Of a DNA stretch of 64,000 nucleotides, positions 24,501 through 37,800 are shown one piece after another. Each line of letters begins with the position of its first letter. The first letter of the stretch is position 1. This DNA is from Carettochelys insculpta (lineage: Eukaryota > Chordata > Testudines > Carettochelyidae): contig NC_134138.1 in assembly GCF_033958435.1 (NCBI RefSeq), forward strand, positions 272,343,798 to 272,407,797, written 5' to 3'. The notes below the pieces were generated by a model. That model had not been told where the DNA came from. It worked only from the letters and a program-made list of their open reading frames with translations, and ran no database searches. The translations under genes and the position numbers were made by a program.

Positions 24501-26541
24501 CCTCATTAGCATGCGGGTGGCCGCGGCACTTCGAAATTGATCTGCCCATAGGAATAAGGGGACTTCAAAGTAGCCGCGGTCCTTTCGAAAAGGAGCCCCA
24601 TCTGGACGAGCCGCACGGCGGCGAGCTGCATCAATTTCAAAGTGCCACGGCCGCCTGCGTGCTAATGAGGCACTGAATATGTATTTCAGTGCTTCATTAG
24701 TAAACTTTGAAATGGCCATTTGCGTGGCCATTTCGAAGTTTTAGGCTAGTGTAGACGTAGCCAAGAAGTAATAGTTCCACTCTACTGTGCTGAATGGGCC
24801 TCAACTGGAGTACTGTGTCCAGTTCTGGGCATCACATTAAAAGAAAGATGAGAGAAGCAGGAGAAGGTCCAGGGAAGAGCAACACAAATGATTAAAGTTC
24901 TAGAATACATGACCTATGAGTAGCAGTAAGCCTCTTCCACTCCTGCATCTTGGAGCATAGGCCATTGCCACCCATTCACCAGCGTCCCGGGTCGTGGGTG
25001 ATCTTTTCCTGTTCTGACCAGCTGGACTCATCTTTTTAGTGTCTGCCCTCAGGTCTGTATGCCAGGTGTTTCTTGGGGACCCTTTTTTACTTCTTCCTTG
25101 TTGGTTCCAGCTTAAGACTTATCTTGTGTTGGTGATGGTTGGTTTTCTAAGGACATGTCCAGTCATGATCTTGAGGAACAATTGAAAGAATAGGTTTGTT
25201 TAGTTTGGAAAAGAGAAGATTGCAAGTAGATGTAGCAGTTTTCAAGTACCTAAAAGGTTGTTACAAGGAGGAGGGAAAAATTATTCTCCTTAACCTCTGA
25301 ATGTAGGACAACAATTAATGGGCTTAAACTGCAGCAAGGGACATTGAGGTTGGATATTAGGAAAAACTTCCTAATTGTCAGGGCGATTAAGCACTGGAAT
25401 AAATCATCTAGGGAGGATGTGGAACCTGCATCATTTGAGCTATTTAAAGGCAGGTTAGATAAAAGTCTGTCAGGGATGATCTAGATGACACTCAGTCCTG
25501 CTGTGAGTGCAGGGGACTGGACTTGACGACCTCTTAAGGTCACTTCCAGTATTCTATGATTACCAGTCACTTCGTAAATAGAGGCCATAGCTCTCCCAGC
25601 TCATCTCAACAAGGAAGAGAAACTGAAACTCAGAACAATCCTGATTCCACTTTACCACGTAGTCCAATCTGCAATTTTGGAAGGGGGAAATTCACAGCAC
25701 AGAAGGGTCACCTTTGTATCTAAGTAAATATTACCTAAACTTCCATACAGTGCCATTGGTCTACCCGGGGCAGATGTTGTGTTAGAAGATCAGAGCTTTT
25801 TGCTGGTCTCCCCCAGCAACCAGAGATGGCACTGTTAGCAGTTTCAGTGCTCCCGCTGATCAAAACCAAAGTCTGATAGCCACCACCAGCGCTCCAGCCT
25901 TTTCTCACTGCCTCATCCATATGCCGGCATGTGAAAGGTAATCTCCTGTCACACAATACCCTATCTGAGGACAAAAGGTAATAATAATGTGATACCAGGT
26001 TCTCAGCAAATTGTCCTAGCTGATGAACAGTGTCTGGCCTTGTAGAGTCTGGGCAGAAATAGCACTGCTTTAAACCTATGCCCCCTTTAAAGTTGCTAAG
26101 CTGCTGCTTTGTACAGAAATGCTAAATGAGATAACAAGGAATAAACAGCTGTAGCTAGAGTAGGGCATGGGCGAAGAGCAAGAAAAAAAGCAAGCACAAG
26201 GGCAAGAGCTGTGCACAAGATGAGCTTTGCCATGGGAAAAAACCTCAAGAATAAGACCCCAGAAAAGCTGCTGTCTAACTGGAGTGCTGTTACCTGATGC
26301 AGCTTCACAAGCTGGCTGAACAGACGGTGTAGTGCATGAGATCATGCGGCAAAGAAGAAAAACAACATCTTGTAGAAGCTGCAGAGCCAGTCAAGGCAGC
26401 TAGTGCTGGTAGTTATTAGCTATTAAGTGTTAACTATATAATCCATGTTGTGCAAGGCACAGAAGAAGACATGGTCACTGTCTAAGAAGCTCACAGACTA
26501 GGTAGGTGGAGAACCCAGTAGAGAATATCTACATGATATTA

Positions 26542-26576
<35 letters not shown>

Positions 26577-29500
26577 TTCCATATACATTTATATAGGGGT
26601 TGGTTCTGCACCCACCGAACTCAAGAAGAGGTCATGAATGTATCCATTTGAAGGCTACTTTTGTGGGCTGACTCTGCACCAGACACTTATTAGCCGTGTC
26701 TACACGTGCACGCTACTTCGAAGTAGCGGCACTAACTTCAAAATAGCGCCCATCACGGCTACACGCGCCGGGCGCTATTTCGAAGTTAACTTCGACGTTA
26801 GGCGGCGAGACGTTGAAGTCGCTAACCCCATGAGGGTATAGGAATAGCGCCCTACTTCGACGTTCAACGTCGAAGTAGAGACTGTGTAGTCGTTGCGCGT
26901 CCTGCAACTTCGAAATAGCGGGGTCTGCCATGGCGGCCATCAGCTGAGGGGTTGAGAGACGCTCTCTCTCTCCAGCCCCTGCGGGGCTCTATGGTCACCG
27001 TGGGCAGCAGCCCTTAGCCCAGGGCTTCTGGCTGCTGCTGCGGCAGCTCGGGATCCATGCTGCAGGCACAGGGTCTGCAACCAGTTGTCAGCTCTGTGTA
27101 TTTTGTGTTGTTTAGTGCAACTGTGTCTGGGAGGGGCCCTTTAAGGGAGCGGCTTGCTGTTGAGTCCGCCCTGTGACCCTGTCTGCAGCTGTTCCTGTCA
27201 CCCTTATTTCGATGTGTGCTACTTTGGCGTGTAGACGTTCCCTCGCAGCGCCTATTTCGATGTGGTGCCGCGCAACGTCGAAGTTGAACATCGACGTTGC
27301 CAGCCCTGGAGGACGTGTAGACATTACTCATCGAAATAGCCTATTTCGATGTTGCTACATCGAAATAAGCTATTTCGATGTTGGCTTCACGTGTAGACGT
27401 AGCCATTGAGAGAAAAGAATAAGAAAAAAAAAACAGGTGTTAAAGGCACTTTGGAGTAATGTGTGCTCAGAACAACTGTGCTCTCTCCAGCAATACCTAC
27501 TGCACCCCTTAGCTAAGGGATAAATAGAAGTTATCCCCAGATAAACATAAACAGGTGGTGGTGGAAACTTCATCCCTAGAGGTTTCCAAGGCCCAGCTAG
27601 ACAAAACCCTAGCTGGAATGATTCGGTCAGGAATGGCTCTGCTTTTAGACTCAACAACCTCTTGTGGTTTCTTCCAGCCCTAATCTTCTGTGATTCTAAA
27701 TCAAGCCATACAACAGCTGACACTGAGATGGAGAGAAGAAAGCTGATTTGTAGGAGACAATTTAAAAGACTACATTAAGGCATAAATATTTATTATACAC
27801 TATTCCTTAGCCTTAACAGTGAAACTTCTTTTCCATTCAATGAGTGGAGCAATTAAAAGTTACTTGAGAATTAAGGTTCGTGTACATCCTTGGGGTAGTG
27901 AGGAGTTGTTGTGATTGTCTAATTTCAATGGATAAATGATATTTCTCATGTCTCAAAACTCTCTTACATAAATGACCAACAGAGAGGGAAGCTGATCTGG
28001 TGTTTAATACTAAGACTCAAGACATCTGGGTTCAACTCCTGTTTCTGCTGTACACTCCATGTGGCCTTGAACAAGTCACTTCAGCAATTGCCTCAGTTTC
28101 CCCATATCTAAAATAATGATAAGCATTTGTTCCTTTGCTTGTCTTGTCCCTTTAGATGGTAAGTCTTCTCCATGAAGTGTTATTTCTTACCAGCTTTTAG
28201 CACAGTGGGAACCTGGAGGTTGTTTAGGTCCTCTAGGTGGTAATCTGATACTAGTAGTTAAAATAGTTATAGAGCTGATGGAAGATTTTTCTGTAATTTT
28301 GTAAAAGTGACTCTTCATATACATTAGAGATGATCATAGTTTTAGGCCAAATGCTGCTGATGTGCAGAGAACATTGTCTGCCACACTGGGTGATATTGTC
28401 TCAGTAGTTCCTTTTACTCTTCCAAAGTTTGGCTGACGTCCACCTCTTGTCATTTGTCTTATGCTTGGTTTGTCAACTCCATGGGACAGAGACTGTTTTT
28501 TGTTGTTTTGTTGTTTTTGTTTGTACGGTTCCCAGCACAATGATCTTTGACCAGGGCTCCTGGGAGCTACATCATTATGATGATGATGATGATCATTACA
28601 ACAGAGGGACTACCCGATGATCTAGTCTGAGTAGCTAAGTTACACAGGCTGCATAGCCCAATCCAGTTATCCTTGCATGGAATACATTAAAATACCTTCA
28701 CCCCCTGGAGGCTGTAAACTATTTTGGCAAACACTGGACAAAACTGTCCATGAAACAATATGTTAGACAAATAACACTTAGCTGAATGCATGATTACATG
28801 GAGATAATTAGACCCACAACTGTGTATATTGGCATGTGTGAGCAATTAGTGATTCTTCAAATGCATTATTTGGTGGATACTATTCATCCAGACTTGTGCT
28901 CTGACTTACTACATATATAGGCCAGACCTCCATGTGAACCATGAGTGTAAGGCTTTAATTGAGTTGCCTAATGAAGAGGAAGTGCTGTTTATTCACTTAC
29001 TTCTTTTTGAAAAATGTGTTTTCTCTGTAGTGCCTTTGATGAATCTAGCCTGTTTTAATCATCTCAGTGTGTATCCTTTCATTTAGTTGAAAAGCCTAGT
29101 GCACCAGAGCCCTCATTGTCCATATGCTGAGAATAATGTAACAGGAGGACTCGGGTAGGAGCCAAGAGAGCAAAACGTTCTACAGAAAGGCCTCACGTCA
29201 TCTGCAGAATGGTCATTGTTGGGGTCTTCAATGAAGTTCTTCTTTCTTAGACGATCAGTTTCAAAGCCAAGCTGGGCCTCACTGGAACATAGTGTAGATG
29301 CTTTGGGCCTAATTCTTTCCTACTTTACCCCATTAAACCCTGGTGTCAGTCCATTGATCTCCATGGAGTTCCAAAGGCCTGCAGCTGAAACGAAACTGGT
29401 GAATCAAGCTCTCTCTGAATGCTCACTGGGACATGGAGTGCCCATTCTTTGTCTCCTCCACAGCCAGGAGGAGCAGAAAGCCAAAGAACGTTCTGCTCAT

Positions 29501-31813
29501 AGTTCTTGGTTTCTTGCTGAAAAGGAAACTATGCTCTTGTTTTAATTGGGCTTTGAGAATTTGGGTCAGAATGAAGGTGCACTGCTGACAGGGTGATGGG
29601 AAACCATGCAAATACATACCATTGGGAGCATACATATTCGGAGCCAAACCCTGCCCTATTTGAAAGCTCATAGGCTCAGACAGCATCCACTCAGCAATTG
29701 CAGACTTCATATCCAATTTCAGATGTAGGTCCCAGACCTGCTTAACTGTCAGAATGGGAGTAACCCAGCTGAACTCAATGGAACTGATGTGAATAAACTT
29801 AAGGATTGTCTTCATGTAGGGTGACACTGTCACGCTTTCATGAAAATTCTCCTCTGCGAGAACTTCTCCCTTCAATGTAATTAAGCCACTGTCATAAGAG
29901 GGTGTGGCTATGTCAATGGGAGAAGCTCTCCTGCCGGCTTAGCCCTGTCTATATGGGAGGTTATGTGGTTATGGCTACATCACTCATATGGGTGACATAG
30001 TTTTACTGAAATACGTTCATACTGTAGACCTGGCCTTACTCACAAGCATAATTGTATGTAGGGGCCAGGTCACAGTGTCATATTCTGGGTTGCGATACAT
30101 GCACACTTAGGTGCCATAAACTTAAATGGGGTAGCACCCAGAGATGGAAAGCCAGACTGTAGCACAGAGCTTCCCTGAAGTTATATTTATAGCATGTTTT
30201 TTATCCTCACACTCATGTGATTGGCTTTGACTTCCTGGTGTAATGCAGAGCAAAATGTAGAATGTAAATCTAATTGACTTTCCAGTGGCTTAACATATTA
30301 GTGAAAATTAGGTTGACGGATAAAGTCTAAAAGGCTCCTGTGAGTAAAAGCTTCTCCTGGAACTTTCCCAAGTGCATTAGGGAATTCTGGGCTCCAGAAA
30401 AGTGTTTATAAAATAGATATTTGCTATTAGGAGAGTCTGAAAATTAATATTGTGGAAAATAGGAATCCATTACCTATGTCCACCACAAGTAAAAATGCAG
30501 TAGTAATTTGGCTAGATATGGATTTTTTTTTCAACATAATAAGTCTATTCACTGCACACACCTACATTAGTGTAATGTTGCACCTGGGAATGCAAATATC
30601 ACAGAACCCAAAACGAACCAAAATCCTGTGTTCTGTCACCAACATATCTGAGTGCCATCCGAGTTGTCAGAACAAATTGTAACTCATAGCCATCTCTTTT
30701 TCCTCCTTAACTGCTTCTGGGGAAGCAGTTACACGTGTGGGTGTGAGAAAGAGAGAGCGAGAGAGAGAGATTGCTCCTAATAGTTAATGAAAGGAGAAAC
30801 AGTTCTTCGCTAGAAAATCTGATGCTTTATAATTTAAACCAATTTTTGTTAGGGATTAAGATGAGACTGTCATGTGGGCAAAATCATCCTGCAGTTGCCT
30901 ACTGTGGGGAGTCTTGAAGCTTCTTCTGAAGGATGAGGCACTGACCGCTGAGAGAGACAGAATACCAGACTATGGACCATGAATCTAATCCTGTCTGGCA
31001 CTTGCAGTGCAGGTTTTGTCCTTAATTTCAGTCAGAGTAGGTCTGGGACCTAGTCAGGGGACAGCAGTCAGGGAACCCCTAGCTTTGCATATGATACTGC
31101 TCCCAGCAGAGTCAGTAGCAAAATGTGATATGGATTGTGCCTTGGAACCTCTTAAATATGTCTAGTATCCAAGAGGTAGCGAAGTTAGTCTGTATCTTCA
31201 AAAACAACAAGAAGTCCTGTGGCACCTTACAGAGTAACAGATCTGTTACTCTATAACATGCCACAGGACTTCTTTTAGCTATGTCTAGTACAGTGCTAAG
31301 TGACAAGTACAGTGCTAAGTGAGGCTATGTCCACTCAACACCCTAAACTCGAAATAAGCTATACAATTTGTGCTACGCAAATTGCATACCTTATTTCAAG
31401 TCAGTTTCAAAATAGTCTATTTTGGCATGTGGCGCAGTCTAAACAGCACCTCATGTCAACATAAAGCACCTCTTCAAAGCAATTCTCAGTTCCCCTACAA
31501 GAAGTACAGAGATGATGAAATAGAGCACACATGATTTTAAAAAATATTTCAAAATGACGGGTGAATTACATAGACGCAAGACAGTTATTTTGGGCTACCA
31601 CAGTATCCTGAAATAGCTCCTGCCATGTAGTCATAGCCTGCATGTTGACAATGCAAAATGTTGTCCAATCAATCCAAATATGCTATTGGCATTCTGCTCA
31701 AAAGTTTTGAGATTAGTCATTGAAAATGACTAGTGTGTTGAATACACACATTTGATGTTGAATACATGTATTCAAGAAAACTAAGCAGCCTCGTTTGTCT
31801 GAGAGGGATTTAA

Positions 31814-31846
<33 letters not shown>

Positions 31847-34800
31847 AGAGGAAAGAGGCTTGGATGTATAGGTTTGTTGATTTGTGTTGCAGGCTTCCTA
31901 GTCACACCACATCCCCTGTAACATTAACACTGAAGTCTTTGATTTCCCGTTTAGTTGTTCCAAAGTGACATTTCATTTTATCTTAAGATCTAAAACATGT
32001 GAAATAAAAATTATTTCACAAGGTTTGTCAAAAAAAGAGAAGCATAAAATACAAGTTCCTAATGTGTTTTGCTGACAAGGGTCCATTCATTACTCCTGGT
32101 TTGTACTGCTGTCCCCTTTTCAGCAGGATCTAGACAAATCTCTCTTGGCATTTTCCCTTTTTTGAAAGAGAAAAAAAAAAAGGGACCTCTATATAAGGTA
32201 TGGCTGTTCCAATCCCTAGTTAATAGCTGTACATCACATTCTGAGTTAGGACAATTTAGAGCTTTAGAATACTCCATGTTCTAAAGGGCTAAGTTAATCT
32301 GAACATTGATCCTGCAGAAGGCAGATAAAATATTGCCAATGTCATTTTGTTAATTTTATTTGTTCAGTAGAGCATTGACAGAACTAGTCTGAACATCATG
32401 AAGATCAGTTAGTCTTCCATCATGAATCTTCCTCTCTGGTACAACACTGCCACCTTGTGGTTGTACGTGCCTCATCTTTCATCCGACAGAGCCTAATCCA
32501 AAACCCATTGAAATCAATGGAAAGACTCTGGCTTCAGTTTGTTTTGAGTCAGGCCCTTAGGTTCATTAAGGCAGCAAGAAGGGTTAATGAGGGACAGATG
32601 GAGGCAATTCCAACTTGATGCCAGAAAATCAACAGGCTTCAGCTGTGCTCATACACTCCTCAGATTAGCTCTAGTCTGTCCTGTCTGCATTGCATCATCA
32701 TGGATTCCAGGCACCAAAATTGTTGCAATATCTTGGATCTCTCTTTCAGGGTGGTGTACTCACATCATAGAGGAAGCTGTGCAGCTGGGAAACTTTAATA
32801 CCCCTCCCCTGCCCATAATCTCTACAAATGCATCATGCAGACAATATCATGAATTCTATTGTGCAGTACAGTAAACCCTTGAGTTAATGAACTAATGGGG
32901 AGAAGGGGTGTCCATTGATGCTGAAAATCCATTATATCCAAACGGTTATACTGTAAGATGATGCACTGACCTTCCCAGCCCATCCTGTCCTCTGCCTCCC
33001 CTCTGCCCTTCCCACCTCCTGCCCCATTCTTCTCCTCACACCTCACTCTCCCAATTACCAGGAGAGGAGCTGAATGCTGGCCTGGCTCCTTCCAACTCCT
33101 GAAGCTCTCAGCACTGAGGTTCCTCCAGTTCCTGGCTCCAAGCTGTTCATGCAAAGGTAGAAGGTGGCTGCCCCCAGCCTGCCAGTGGGCAGCAGCCTCC
33201 AACATCATGGCTGCTGCTCAGCACCATTGCACACAGCGGCAGCCAGGCGCCAACATGCTGCATGCACAGGGGGCTGGGGAAGACCTCCTGCCCCTGGCCA
33301 CAGCCCCCCTCCAAGCTCCCCTGGCCCCAGTGGCCACAGCTGCTCCAGCAGTTCCTCTAGCCCCTGCAGCGGCTCTGATGAGTCTCTGGCATTTATTTTT
33401 TTTGGGGGGAAGCAGGGAGTGGACAGACAATGTCTGTTATTTCCAAAGTCTGTTATATCAGGGTCTGTTAAATTCAGGGTTTACCGTAGTTGAAATCCCA
33501 GGGTTTCTCAAAATGGAGAGAAGTCTGCCGCGATGGTCCCCTTCATTTTGAACATGCCCACTGACAAGCTGAGGAGGACAAGAGGTGCAGGAGGAAAGAG
33601 AGACTGGCTTTCAGTCATGGTCAGCAGCCTCCTGCCAGACCTGGAAACAACTGTCCTCACTGTAGTAGAGCATGTGGTTCAAGGATAGGCCTTATCATCT
33701 ACCTGAGGATCCACAACTCCCCTGCAGGATGATCATATTCAGCAACAAGTGAACAACATCAATCCCCAGCCCTTAGTTCAGCACGTTGATCTGTCTAGCA
33801 GAATATAAGCAAACCTGACAGATTTTTCAGGCTGCTGAACAACAAGCCAGATCCTCAGCAGACATAAATCACTACAGCTCTAGTGAATATTGGAGTGACA
33901 TTGATTTATGTAAGTTAAATGTCTGGCCCAATGTATATGCCAGAGCACATGGGCCCAGCACTGTGTAAGGGTTCCAGGGAGCATGGGTGTGTTGTTTTAG
34001 ACCGGTCCCAGTTGGCCATCCACTCTTCTCTGCTGTTCGCCCATGTCAAGACAAATTACAACTAAGGAAACTGAGTGTGGAAGTAAAACTTAAATAAAGA
34101 GCCAGCCCTTCCATCCTAACTCCAAAGGCCACAGAGCATGAATAATGGTTTAGTCTCTGATACCCTGAAATGTTGTTTGCCACCCTGCAAACAGAGCCCC
34201 TCTGTGTATAAACTAAATTAGAGAGTTTTCAATCAAGAGACAGGCCTCTCTGTCAGCTTAGCCCAGATACCCCTAGCTACTGGTGCTGTACTGGATCCAG
34301 TGCCTTCAGAAAACCCTGGGTCTCATTTCCCACTAAAGCGTAAAGAAACACTCAGTTTAAAATGATGCATTTGCATCCCATGGAGCCTTATTCCAGTTTT
34401 TGGTGTTCTGTGAGGTAGACGTGAGGATAGAATTTGGTCCTCATCTGTTTTTTAACCTTGAAGATAGCTTTGTTGTAAATATGAGAAAAATAAGGCCCAG
34501 AGTGGATAAGCATCCAAGGTTGCAAAGCAACTCAGTGTAGGAGACCCGAATAAAAGTAGCTAAGCTTGTCATGATATAGTGAATCACTGACCTTCTTAAG
34601 GAAATCAGCTACAGATAATCAACCACCCATTTTTCCACACAACTTGAGTGCCAACTTTGTTTCTAGTGTTCTAGGAGGTTCACCCTTCCTGGAACACTGT
34701 ACAGCACACAGAGATATCTAGTGACTGGGTCATATACTGAAAGTGTATGTAACCCTTCTATTAATGCCAGGTGCCTGCCAGAAGGACCAGGTTCAGCTCC

Positions 34801-37800
34801 TAGGGGTTTTCTGTCAATGATGCAACCAACCAGCTCAAGCCCCCACCCAGTGACCTGGGACAATCTCACCCCACCTGCTGGGTGAGATTGTCAGTTCTTC
34901 TCTCGCAAGCACAGAGTCTAAGATAGAAACAGCTTGTTTAATAACAATATCCTAACCCAAGTTTACACAGTGACACATACAATATATCTAAACAACAGAG
35001 AGATAAACCCCATTAACAAGGTACCATCCCAATACTTTACCCCAGTAGTAGTAGGCATCCTTCAGTCTGCATAGACTATGGATCGCGCCCTTTAAAGTTT
35101 CAATTGAGGACTTCATTTACAGCGTCTATTGTGACTATGAAGACCCACACGAGAGTGATAGTCCTTGCTGCATCTCTTGCAGATGTAGCGGGTGTCTGGC
35201 AAGTCCTTATTGTGCTTATTGTGCTTTCTGTGCGCTCGCTTCTCCTCTGCTAGCTGTCTGATCCTCATCTCGCCCTTCTGAAGGCCCTTGTGTAACCCCT
35301 GCCTCCATCTGCTGCGGTCGTCTGCTAGTTCTTCCCAGTTGTCCAGCTCAATGTCTACCTCTCTGAGGTCTCTCTTGCAGACATCTTTGTAACGCAACTG
35401 GGGGCGTCCGGGAGGTCTTTTGCCAGAGGCTAGCTCACCATACAGGATGTCTTTTGGAATCCTTCCATCATTCATCCTGTGGACGTGGCCAAGCCAGCAG
35501 AGTCGACACTGCCTGAGGAGGGTGTGCATGGTTGGGATTCCAGCTTGCTCGAGGACGGCGGTGTTGGTCACTCTGTCCTTCCATGATATTCCATGGATGC
35601 GCTTGAGGCAGCACAAGTGGAACACGTTCAGCCTCTTTTCCTGGTGGGCATACAGAGTCCAAGTCTCGCTGCCATAGAGGAGGGTGCTGAGGATGCAGGC
35701 TCTGTAGACTTGCATTTTGGTGTGAGTGTACAGCCTGTTGTTATTCCACACTCTCTTGCTGAGTCTGGACAGAGTTGTGGCCACTTTTCTGATCCTCCTA
35801 TTTAGCTCAGTGTCCAACGACAGGGTGTCAGTGATGGTGGACCTGAGGTGAACGAACTCGTGGACGACCTCTAACGTATAGTTGTCAATGCTGATTGATG
35901 GGGATTCAGCAACATCCTGACCGAGTACGTTTGTCTTCTGTAGGCTGATGGTAAGCCCAAAGTCCTTGCACGCTTTGGAGAACTGATCCCGTAGTTTTTG
36001 AAGCTGGTCTACTGTGTGAGACGCTACAGCAGCATTGTCTGCGAACAGCATGTCTCTGATGAGGACTTCTCGCACCTTAGACTTAGCTTTCAGCCTTGCA
36101 AGGTTAAACAGTTTCCCATCAGATCTTGTGTGCAGCAAGATGCCCTCTGTTGAAGATCCAAAGGCATGCTTCAGGAGGAGTGCGAAGAAGATCCCGAACA
36201 ATGTCGGAGCAAGGACGCATCCTTGTTTGACGCCGCTCCTGATTCTGAAAACATCCGATTATGTGGTGTCATATTGGATGGTTCCTCTCATGTCTTCGTG
36301 GAACGACTGGATCATCTTCAGTAACCGTGGAGGACAGCCTATCTTGTGGAGCAGTTTGAACACACCATCCCTGCTGACCAAGTCAAAGGCCTTGGTCAGG
36401 TCGATGAAGGCTACGTAGAGTGGCTTTCTCTGCTCCCTGCACTTCTCCTGCAGATGCCTTAGAGAGAAGACCATGTCAACGGTAGACCTCTCTGCGTGGA
36501 ATCCACACTGCGATTCGGGGTACACCCTCTCAGCAATCTTCTGGAGTCTGCCAAGGATGACGTGAGCAAACAGTTTACCAGTGACGCTTAGGAGGGAGAT
36601 TCCACGGTAGTTGTTGCAGTCGCTTCTGTCTCCTTTGTTCTTATACAACGTTACAATATTAGCGTCGCGCATATCCTGTGGAACCTCACCCTCTTTCCAG
36701 CACAGGCACAGTAGCTCATGTAGGGGTTCCAGGAGTGTGTCCGCGGCACATTTGATTACCTCTGGTGGTATACCATCCTGACCAGGGGCCTTTCCTGCTG
36801 CAATGCTGTCGATGGCTCTCTTCAGTTCATCCACAGTCGGTTCTTGATCCAGTTCGTCCATTACTGGTAGGAGCTCGAAGGCATTGAGGGCTGCGTCAAC
36901 CATAACGTTCTCGCGTAAGTACAGCTCGGAGTAGTGCTCAACCCAGTGCTCCATCTGTTTGGCTTTGTCAGCAATGACTTCACCAGATTTGGATTTCAGA
37001 GGTGCCATCTTAAGAACATAAGAACATAAGAACATAAGAATGGCCATACTGGGTCAGACCAAAGGTCCATCCAGCCCAGTATCCCGTCTGCCGACAGTGG
37101 CCAATGCCAGGTGCCCCAGAGAAGGAGAACAGAAGACAATGATCAAGTGATTTATCTCCTGCCATCCATCTCCTGCCCTTGTACTGAAGGCATCATACTT
37201 TACCCCTGGCTAATAGCCATTTATGGACCTAACCTGCAAAAATTTATCAAGCTCTTTTTTAAACCCTAATAGAATCCTGGCCTTCACAGCCTCCTCCGGC
37301 AAGGAGTTCCACAGGTTGACTGTGCGCTGTGTGAAGAAAAATTTCCTTTTATTAGTTTTGAACCTACTACCCATCAATTTCATTTGGTGTCCCCTAGTTC
37401 TTGTATTATGGGAAAAGGTAAATAATTTTTCTATATTCACTTTCTCCACACCATTCATGATTTTATATACCTCTATCATATCGCCCCTCAATCGCCTCTT
37501 TTCCAGACTGAAAAGTCCCAGTCTCTCTAGCCTCTCCCCATATGGGACTCATTCCAAACCCCTAATCATCTTAGTTGCCCTTTTCTGAACCTTTTCTAAT
37601 GCCAATATATCTTTTTTGAGGTGAGGAGACCACATCTGCACACACTACTCAAGATGTGGGCGTACCATAGTTTTATATAGGGGAAGTATGATATCTTTTG
37701 TCTTATTCTCTATCCCTTTTTTAATAATTCCTAACATCCTATTTGCTTTACTAACTGCCGCTGCACACTGCGTGGATGTCTTCAGAAAACTATCCACTAT

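Noticed and set aside
27014..27331. Overlapping open frames in the Harbinger-like core (and 48571-49187)
   Set aside because: Frames exist on both strands and follow GC content; there is no transposase motif.
29423..29875. A 150-codon minus strand open frame
   Set aside because: No recognisable family, no splice pattern, and it lies in an intron on the opposite strand.
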